Source of the DNA: Limnohabitans sp. Rim8
Lineage (GTDB): Bacteria; Pseudomonadota; Gammaproteobacteria; Burkholderiales; Burkholderiaceae_C
DNA length: 12,575 nt
Direction: 5' to 3'
NCBI GenBank assembly: GCA_945877725.1
Contig: CAMDXR010000056.1
Span: 1 to 12,575 of the forward strand
Positions 7,414-12,575 of the stretch are shown here, piece after piece. Position 1 is the stretch's first letter. Every line of letters starts with the position of its first letter. Under the pieces are notes generated by a model. It searched no databases. It was not told the DNA's origin and saw nothing but the letters and a program-made list of their open reading frames with translations. The position numbers and the translations under genes were made by a program.

Positions 7414-8330
7414 ATCCAGTCCTTGGGGACCAAAAAGTGGCTCAACAGCCGCTCTTCCGGCGAGCCTGCTTCGTCTTTTCGTTGGTAGCTCCAGCGCACT
7501 TCAGGCGGCATTGACAACAAAATGGACTCGGTTCGGCCCCCGGATTGCAAGCCAAAGTGGGTGCCCCGATCCCAAACCAAGTTGAATTCAACGTAACGGC
7601 CCCTGCGATACAGCTGAAAATCACGTTCACGTTCGCCATAGGGCATGTCTTTGCGACGTAAAACGATGGGCAAATAGGCGTTCAACAAAGAATTGCCGAC
7701 GCTTTTCAGCATGGCATAGCTCTGGTTCATGCCCAACTCGGAAAAATCATCAAAGAAAATGCCGCCCACCCCACGCTGTTCCTGGCGGTGTTTGTTGCAA
7801 AAATAAGTGTCGCACCAGCTTTTGAAGCGCGGGTACAAGCCCTCCCCAAAGGGGGCCAGGGTGTCGCGACAGCTGCGGTGAAAGTGCGCTGCATCTTCGT
7901 CAAAACCATAATACGGCGTGAGGTCCATACCGCCCCCGAACCAGGCCACGGGCGCTTTGCCTTCGGGTTTGGCCGCGATCATGCGGACATTCATGTGAAC
8001 GGTGGGGACGTAGGGGTTACGCGGGTGAAACACCAATGAAAGCCCCATGGCTTCGAATGCAGAGCCCGCCAACTCGGGTCGATGCTGGGTGGCGGATGGG
8101 GGCAACTGCGGTCCGGTGACGTGTGAAAAACCACAGCCTGCGCGCTCAAAAACAGGCCCTCCCTCAAGAATCTGGGTAATCCCCGTGCCCTGGAGCTTTT
8201 CGCCGGGTTCTTTTTCCCAGGCGTCCACCAGAAACGGGGTGCCATCCATGTCGGTCAAGGCCTTGGTGATGCGCGCCTGCAAGTCGATCAGGTCACTTTT
8301 TACCTTGCCAATTTCAAAAGTAGTGCTCAT
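7410..8330 (-). CDS. hemF: HemF, oxygen-dependent coproporphyrinogen III oxidase
   Basis: Encodes 306 residues from the ATG at 8330, close to the 299 of E. coli HemF. Conserved blocks occur in order: HPRNPYVPTVHMNVR (102-116), WFGGGMDLTPYY (130-141), RGVGGIFFDDF (186-196) and EFNLVWDRGTHFGL (248-261), followed by a SMPP motif. The enzyme oxidatively decarboxylates coproporphyrinogen III to protoporphyrinogen IX in haem synthesis and needs oxygen, so the organism is at least facultatively aerobic. The start was chosen by alignment from memory, because the distance to the first helix (LQARI) matches E. coli. A TTG at 8357 overlapping the preceding stop (TTGA) would add 9 residues. Neither start has a clear Shine-Dalgarno. 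It is followed by overlapping nadD. Confidence 0.95.
   Translation of the reverse strand: MSTTFEIGKVKSDLIDLQARITKALTDMDGTPFLVDAWEKEPGEKLQGTGITQILEGGPVFERAGCGFSHVTGPQLPPSATQHRPELAGSAFEAMGLSLVFHPRNPYVPTVHMNVRMIAAKPEGKAPVAWFGGGMDLTPYYGFDEDAAHFHRSCRDTLAPFGEGLYPRFKSWCDTYFCNKHRQEQRGVGGIFFDDFSELGMNQSYAMLKSVGNSLLNAYLPIVLRRKDMPYGERERDFQLYRRGRYVEFNLVWDRGTHFGLQSGGRTESILLSMPPEVRWSYQRKDEAGSPEERLLSHFLVPKDWI
7420..7424 (-). promoter_or_regulatory. Shine-Dalgarno that fixes the TTG start of nadD
   Basis: AAGGA on the minus strand lies 6 bases before the TTG at 7413, inside the last codons of hemF. It supports this TTG over the other possible in-frame codons, CTG at 7419 (too close to the site) and TTG at codon 8 (spacing too long). 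Confidence 0.75.
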
Positions 8331-8353
8331 GGGATTTTGGGTGCAATGCTCAG

Positions 8354-8998
8354 TCAATTAGAACTGGGGGCGGGGCCAGAGGCAGGGGGTGTGGGGCTCC
8401 AGGGCGTGATTGGCCCCATTTGAGCCACATGAAAGCCCTCTACCCCTTCAAATACCTGGGCCATGTGGGCGTAATCTTCATCCACTTGGCCGGTCAGGTC
8501 ATAAAAATCTACCACACTGAAACAGCGCTTGCCCCAATCGAGTTTGACCAAAGCCAAAGGCACCTTGGCGGCCACGGCCAACTGGTAATACCCGCTGCGC
8601 CAACCCGGGGTGTGACTGCGCGTGCCCTCAGGGGCCAAACCCAGCCAAAGCAACTGTTCATTTTGTTTGTGTTGGTCAAACAGATGCACCATTTGACCGA
8701 CCACGCCCCTGGAGGAACTGCGGTCTATGGGGATGCCTCCGACCCATCGCATCCAGGCCCCGATCAGGGGGAACTTGAACAAAGAGTCCTTGCCCCAAAA
8801 ATGGGCAGGAATACCCAATGACCATTTGGCCAAAATACCGATCAAAAAATCCCAATTGCTGGTGTGCGGATAAACAATGGCCACGCCCTGAAGTTTGGGA
8901 AATCCGTCAAATTCGACACGCCAACCCAAGGCCCGCAATGCCCATCGCGCCAGACGTGAGCCCTTGAAGTTGATCGGGTGGCGTGCAGGCTTTGTCAT
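8354..8998 (-). CDS. PlsC-like lysophospholipid/glycerol acyltransferase family protein
   Basis: Encodes 214 residues. The acyltransferase catalytic motif HX4D is present as HTSNWD (His45, Asp50). It is followed by GGIPIDR (87-93), which binds the acyl acceptor phosphate in related enzymes, and APEGTR (122-127, the EGTR block). A membrane-interfacial hydrophobic patch surrounds residues 50-65, but no clear signal peptide is seen. Typical PlsC makes phosphatidic acid from lysophosphatidic acid. This protein is short and divergent, so the acceptor (lysophospholipid, ornithine lipid or other) is not known. The last 20 residues are Pro/Ser/Ala-rich. The ATG at 8998 has AAGGG (9009-9013) at 10-base spacing, overlapping the end of purD, and the gene lies 14 bases after purD. 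hemF begins 23 bases downstream. Confidence 0.85.
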   Translation of the reverse strand: MTKPARHPINFKGSRLARWALRALGWRVEFDGFPKLQGVAIVYPHTSNWDFLIGILAKWSLGIPAHFWGKDSLFKFPLIGAWMRWVGGIPIDRSSSRGVVGQMVHLFDQHKQNEQLLWLGLAPEGTRSHTPGWRSGYYQLAVAAKVPLALVKLDWGKRCFSVVDFYDLTGQVDEDYAHMAQVFEGVEGFHVAQMGPITPWSPTPPASGPAPSSN

Positions 8999-9012
8999 GG
9001 ATGCGGGGCCCT

Positions 9013-10299
9013 TCAGGCGGCAGATTTAATGGCCCGGAAGCCAATGTCAGTTCGCATTTGCATGCCAGCAAAACCGATGGTGCTGGCGGTTTGATAGGCT
9101 TTTTGCTGTGCTTGACGCACTGAATCGGCCAAGGCGGTGACACACAAAACCCGGCCTCCAGAGGTCAAAGTCTGCCCCTCCTGCTCGGTGGTGCCCGCGT
9201 GGAACACCATGGCATCGTCTTGGTCTTTTGGCAAACCCTGAATGACATCTCCCTTGCGCGGATTCATGGGGTAACCGGCTGCCGCCATGACCACACCCAG
9301 GGCCACGCGTCGATCCCATTCGAGTTGCAGATGCTCAAGGCCTTCAGAGGTGGCCGCCAAAAGCACCTCGAACAGATCGGTTTTGAGGCGCATCAGGATG
9401 GGCTGGGTTTCAGGGTCGCCCATGCGGCAATTGAACTCCAGGGTTTTGACTCGGCCTTGCGGGTCAATCATCAAGCCTGCGTACAAAAAACCGGTGTAGA
9501 TGATGCCGTCCTTTTCCATGCCCTTGACAGTCGGCAAGATCACCTCACGCATGGCGCGAGCATGCACCTCTGCAGTGACGATCGGCGCGGGCGAATAAGC
9601 CCCCATGCCGCCGGTATTGGGCCCTTGGTCGCCATCCATCAGGCGTTTATGGTCTTGGCTTGTGGCCAGTGCGGTGACGTTTTTGCCATCGCACAAAACC
9701 ATGAAACTGGCCTCCTCGCCTAGCAAAAACTCCTCAATCACCACCCGTGCACCGCCCTCGTTGTGGGCCACACCCAGGGCGTTGTCCAGCAGCATGAAGT
9801 CGACGGCGTCATGTGCCTCGGCCAAGGTCATGGCCACCACCACGCCTTTTCCGGCGGCCAAGCCATCGGCCTTCACCACAATGGGCGCGCCCTTGCGGTC
9901 TACATAAGCATGGGCCAAGGCCGCATCGGTGAAGGTTTCGAACTCGGCGGTGGGAATCCCGTGGCGTTGCATGAAAGCCTTGGAAAAGGCTTTGGAACTT
10001 TCTAACTGGGCAGCCGCCTGGGTGGGGCCAAAAATGCGCAAGCCGTGCGCCCGGAAATCGTCCACGATGCCAGCGGCCAAGGGCGCCTCGGGCCCAACCA
10101 GCGTCAAGCCAATGTTGTTGTCCAAAGCCCATTGCCGCAAATGCGTCAAATCGGTGATGGGGACGTTGATCAGGTCAGGGTCTTTGGCTGTACCCCCATT
10201 ACCGGGGGCTACAAAAACTTGCTGAATTCGCTGCGATTGCGCCAACTTCCAAGCCATGGCGTGTTCACGTCCGCCTCTTCCAACGACCAATACTTTCAT
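9013..10299 (-). CDS. purD: PurD, phosphoribosylamine-glycine ligase
   Basis: Encodes 428 residues, the standard length. The N-terminal motif GRGGREHA is at 7-14 and APGNGGTA at 32-39. The ATP-grasp region carries VKADGLAAGKG (142-152), QDHKR (215-219), DQGPNTGGMG (224-233) and the metal-binding FNCRMGDPETQ (289-299). It ligates glycine to 5-phosphoribosylamine using ATP to form GAR, the second step of purine synthesis. The ATG at 10299 has AAGGA at 6-base spacing. A TTG one codon upstream is possible but not needed. The gene follows yebC after 9 bases, its Shine-Dalgarno lying in that gap and the end of yebC. Confidence 0.97.
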   Translation of the reverse strand: MKVLVVGRGGREHAMAWKLAQSQRIQQVFVAPGNGGTAKDPDLINVPITDLTHLRQWALDNNIGLTLVGPEAPLAAGIVDDFRAHGLRIFGPTQAAAQLESSKAFSKAFMQRHGIPTAEFETFTDAALAHAYVDRKGAPIVVKADGLAAGKGVVVAMTLAEAHDAVDFMLLDNALGVAHNEGGARVVIEEFLLGEEASFMVLCDGKNVTALATSQDHKRLMDGDQGPNTGGMGAYSPAPIVTAEVHARAMREVILPTVKGMEKDGIIYTGFLYAGLMIDPQGRVKTLEFNCRMGDPETQPILMRLKTDLFEVLLAATSEGLEHLQLEWDRRVALGVVMAAAGYPMNPRKGDVIQGLPKDQDDAMVFHAGTTEQEGQTLTSGGRVLCVTALADSVRQAQQKAYQTASTIGFAGMQMRTDIGFRAIKSAA

Positions 10300-10308
10300 C
10301 AAACTTCC

Positions 10309-11034
10309 TTAATCTTCCAACTCGGCGTTATGAAACACGTTTTGAACATCGTCCAAGTCTTCCAATATATCCAATAATTTTTGCATTTTTGACGATTCTT
10401 CACCTTTTAGTGACACCGAATTTTCAGCACGCCAGGTGACTTCGGCCAACTCGGGCACTAAACCCGCCGCTTGGAGGGCGTTTTTAACGGCCTCAAAATC
10501 CGCAGGTGACGTCAAGACCTCAATTGCCCCCTCCTCGTCTGTGATCACGTCCTCGGCCCCTGCCTCAAGGGCGATGTCCATCACCCGATCTTCCGACGTG
10601 CCGGGGGCAAATATCAACTGACCGCAATGTTTGAACTGAAACGCCACCGAACCTTCAGTGCCCAGGTTGCCCCCATGCTTGCTGAGCGCGTGCCGAACTT
10701 CTGCCACAGTGCGGACTCGGTTGTCGGTCATGGTGTCCAAAATGATCGCTGCACCGCCAATGCCATAGCCTTCGTAACGTATTTCCTCATAACTCACGCC
10801 TTCCAGGTTGCCGGTGGCTTTGTCCACATTACGTTTGATGGTGTCCGCTGGCATGTTGGCCGCCTTGGCTTTTTCTATGGCCAGTCGCAAACGGGGATTG
10901 GCGCTCACATCGCCCCCCCCTGTTCGGGCTGCGACCATGATTTCCCGCACCACGCGGGTCCAGATGCGCTGCCGTTTCTCGTCCTGCCGCCCCTTACGGT
11001 GCTGAATATTTGCCCATTTACTGTGGCCAGCCAT
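10309..11034 (-). CDS. yebC: YebC/PmpR (TACO1) family translation or transcription factor
   Basis: Encodes 241 residues with the unmistakable start MAGHSKWANIQHRKGRQDEK. The three-domain YebC fold is supported by KAKAANMPADTIKR, the segment GYGIGGAAIILD (90-100), TDNRVRT (103-109) and HGGNLGTEGSV (120-130), and an acidic C-terminus. The family was first described as DNA-binding regulators (PmpR). More recent work on bacterial YebC and mitochondrial TACO1 shows a role in relieving ribosome stalling at proline-rich stretches. It is the first gene of the minus-strand train. The ATG at 11034 has AAGGA at 7-base spacing, and a promoter-like sequence lies upstream. yebC immediately before purD is an arrangement I associate with Burkholderiales. 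Confidence 0.97.
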   Translation of the reverse strand: MAGHSKWANIQHRKGRQDEKRQRIWTRVVREIMVAARTGGGDVSANPRLRLAIEKAKAANMPADTIKRNVDKATGNLEGVSYEEIRYEGYGIGGAAIILDTMTDNRVRTVAEVRHALSKHGGNLGTEGSVAFQFKHCGQLIFAPGTSEDRVMDIALEAGAEDVITDEEGAIEVLTSPADFEAVKNALQAAGLVPELAEVTWRAENSVSLKGEESSKMQKLLDILEDLDDVQNVFHNAELED

Positions 11035-11051
11035 CTGGAATTCCTTGAATG

Positions 11052-11080
11052 TTGATTTAACCTAGAGGCTGAATTTTACT
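11052..11080 (+). promoter_or_regulatory. Candidate sigma-70 promoter of the YjgR-like gene
   Basis: TTGATT (11052-11057) and TTTACT (11075-11080) are 17 bases apart, each 4 of 6 to the sigma-70 consensus. The expected start near 11087 would leave a leader of about 17 bases containing GGAG (11092-11095), 8 bases from the ATG at 11104. It overlaps the minus-strand promoter candidate for yebC. Confidence 0.4.
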
Positions 11081-11102
11081 TTTCACGAGACGGAGATCAC
11101 AA
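11073..11102 (-). promoter_or_regulatory. Candidate sigma-70 promoter of the yebC-rng train
   Basis: On the minus strand TTGTGA (11097-11102) and TAAAAT (11073-11078) are 18 bases apart. The start would fall near 11066, giving a leader of about 30 bases that includes the yebC Shine-Dalgarno. The -10 shares bases with the opposing -10 of the YjgR-like gene, so the two promoters would compete. Confidence 0.4.
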
Positions 11103-11103
11103 A

Positions 11104-12575
11104 ATGACCGAACCCATGCTGATTGCAAAAAATTCACAAGCCCTGTGCCACTTGCTGCCAGGCTTGGCGAATCGCCACGGTCTGATCACCGGGGCGACCG
11201 GCACAGGTAAAACTGTGACCCTGCAGACCCTGGCCGAAAGCTTCTCGCGCAGGGGGGTTCCCGTTTTCATGGCCGATGTGAAAGGCGACCTGAGCGGCAT
11301 CAGTCAGGCCGGCAAAATCGGGGAGAAATTAGCAGCCACCCTGAAAGAGCGACAGATTGATTTGCCTGAGCCTTTGGCTTGCCCCACCGCACTGTGGGAC
11401 GTTTTCGGTGAACAAGGGCATCCGGTGCGCGCCACCATCTCGGACATGGGTCCCCTTTTGCTAACCCGCATGTTGGGCCTGAACGAAACCCAGGCGGGCG
11501 TCTTGAATCTGATTTTCAAAATTGCAGATGACCACGGCTTGCTGCTGCTGGACATGAAAGACCTTCGGGCGATGCTGCAGTATGTGGGAGACAACGCAAA
11601 AAACTTCACCACTGAATACGGCAACATCAGCGCCGCCAGCATTGGGGCCATTCAACGGGGTTTGATGCAAATCGAAAGCGAAGGGGGCAACAAGTTCTTT
11701 GGCGAACCCATGCTGAACATCGAAGACTTCATGCAAACCAATGGCCAAGGTCAGGGGGTAGTGAACATCCTGACGGCTGACAAATTGATGAATTCGCCTC
11801 GTTTGTATGCCACTTTCTTGTTGTGGATGCTGTCGGAATTGTTTGAAGTTTTGCCCGAAATTGGCGATCCGGAAAAGCCCAAATTGGTATTTTTCTTTGA
11901 CGAAGCCCATTTGCTGTTCAAAGACGCCCCTGCGGCACTGGTCGAACGCATTGAATTGGTGGTCCGCTTGGTCCGATCAAAAGGGGTCGGGGTTTATTTC
12001 GTCACCCAAAACCCCTTAGACATCCCGGACAGCGTGCTGGGCCAATTGGGTAACCGGGTGCAGCACGCTTTGCGCGCCTACACGCCCCGCGACCAAAAGG
12101 CCGTGGCTGCAACCGCCCAAACCATGCGTCCAAAGGCTGGGCTAGACATCGAGGCAGCCATCACCGAACTGGCTGTAGGCGAGGCTCTGGTGAGCTTCTT
12201 GGATGCCAAAGGTCGCCCCTGCGAGACCGAGCGGGTGTATGTCATGCCCCCGGCCAGTCAGTTGGGGCCTATTACCGCGACTCAAAGACAAGCCTTGATT
12301 CAGGGGTCTTTGGTGGCCGGTGTTTATGAAACCACACAAGACCGAGAATCGGCCTTTGAAAAAATCAAGGGCCAAAGCCCTCAAAACCCCGAAAACAACA
12401 CTTCATTGCCCGGCCAAGCCAGCGAGACTGCCGCTCAAAACGGCGGGCTGATGGGCAGTTTGTCCGATCTTTTCTTTGGCTCAACCGGCCCTCGCGGCGG
12501 TCAACGAGATGGGGTGGCCCAGATGGTCGTTAAGAGCGCGGTACGCACCGTCGGGTCGGCCATTGGGCGTGAAAT
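11104..12575 (+). CDS. yjgR: YjgR/DUF853-type HerA-like P-loop ATPase (C-terminus off the edge)
   Basis: An open frame of 490 codons runs off the right edge. It begins MTEPMLIAKNSQ with GGAG at 8-base spacing. The Walker A motif GATGTGKT spans 30-37 (Lys36), followed by MADVKGDLSGI (56-66). Walker B is LVFFFDEAH (261-269) with Asp266 and Glu267, then a sensor-like YFVTQNP (298-304) and LGNRVQHALRAYTPRD (315-330). This order is that of the FtsK/HerA-like ATPases grouped as DUF853 (E. coli YjgR). Family members are about 500 residues, so only a short stretch (RAIVRG-type end) should be missing. Residues about 420-480 are a Gln/Ser/Gly-rich linker. The cellular role is not established; HerA-type motor activity is inferred from motifs. 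No NurA-like nuclease is next to it in this window. It is divergent from yebC. Confidence 0.9.
   Translation, partial: MTEPMLIAKNSQALCHLLPGLANRHGLITGATGTGKTVTLQTLAESFSRRGVPVFMADVKGDLSGISQAGKIGEKLAATLKERQIDLPEPLACPTALWDVFGEQGHPVRATISDMGPLLLTRMLGLNETQAGVLNLIFKIADDHGLLLLDMKDLRAMLQYVGDNAKNFTTEYGNISAASIGAIQRGLMQIESEGGNKFFGEPMLNIEDFMQTNGQGQGVVNILTADKLMNSPRLYATFLLWMLSELFEVLPEIGDPEKPKLVFFFDEAHLLFKDAPAALVERIELVVRLVRSKGVGVYFVTQNPLDIPDSVLGQLGNRVQHALRAYTPRDQKAVAATAQTMRPKAGLDIEAAITELAVGEALVSFLDAKGRPCETERVYVMPPASQLGPITATQRQALIQGSLVAGVYETTQDRESAFEKIKGQSPQNPENNTSLPGQASETAAQNGGLMGSLSDLFFGSTGPRGGQRDGVAQMVVKSAVRTVGSAIGRE

Larger units (their letters stand above)
3436..11034 (-). other. Predicted nine-gene transcription unit yebC to rng
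   Basis: Nine same-strand genes follow one another with gaps of 9, 14, 23, -4, -1, 6, -4 and 53 bases. No hairpin followed by a T-run is visible between them. The largest gap, before rng, shows no recognisable promoter. Strong Shine-Dalgarno sites occur before yebC, purD and nadD. The tightly packed rsfS, rlmH and maf starts lack one, which fits translational coupling. Confidence 0.65.

Noticed and set aside
1..12575. Search for CRISPR arrays, tRNA/rRNA genes, IS ends, attachment sites, riboswitches and toxin-antitoxin or defence genes
   Set aside because: None was recognisable. Intergenic space is under 100 bases everywhere and is accounted for by start regions and candidate promoters.

Overview
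This window reads as a core chromosomal segment of a betaproteobacterium of the order Burkholderiales, most likely a freshwater-type member of the Comamonadaceae. The basis is the character of the RNase G, RlmH, Maf, HemF and TolB sequences, the gene order yebC-purD-(acyltransferase)-hemF-nadD-rsfS-rlmH-maf-rng, and a moderately GC-rich composition judged by eye. The genus cannot be fixed from the sequence alone. I see no tRNA, rRNA, insertion sequence, prophage, CRISPR array or defence locus.

Layout from left to right. On the minus strand, tolB (265-1557) is followed by the first 75 codons of pal, which runs off the left edge. They encode the periplasmic and outer-membrane-lipoprotein parts of the Tol-Pal envelope system. 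Facing them across a 98-base divergent intergenic region is a plus-strand MsbA-type lipid A flippase gene (1656-3422). This gene converges, with only 13 bases between stop codons, on a long minus-strand gene train.

That train covers 11034 down to 3436. In transcription order it encodes YebC (translation/regulatory factor), PurD (purine synthesis), a PlsC-like acyltransferase, HemF (haem synthesis), NadD (NAD synthesis), RsfS (ribosome silencing factor), RlmH (23S rRNA methyltransferase), Maf (nucleotide pyrophosphatase) and RNase G (rRNA/mRNA processing). Gaps are between 53 bases and negative. Several stop and start codons overlap, so the nine genes are probably co-transcribed and partly translationally coupled. 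The themes are ribosome maturation and translation control, plus cofactor and nucleotide synthesis.

Divergent from yebC, and running off the right edge, is a YjgR/DUF853-type HerA-like ATPase gene (11104 onward). It shares a 69-base intergenic region with yebC that appears to hold overlapping back-to-back promoters.

The most unusual item is RsfS. Its normal domain of about 110 residues is followed by about 126 residues of Lys/Ala-rich, histone-H1-like sequence, and a perfectly phased 12-bp x4 tandem repeat lies inside that tail. Other points of note are a possible leaderless start for msbA, a TTG start for nadD with a strong Shine-Dalgarno inside hemF, and the absence of tolQRA directly upstream of tolB. 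I did not find a convincing novel multi-gene system; this is mostly an ordinary housekeeping region.
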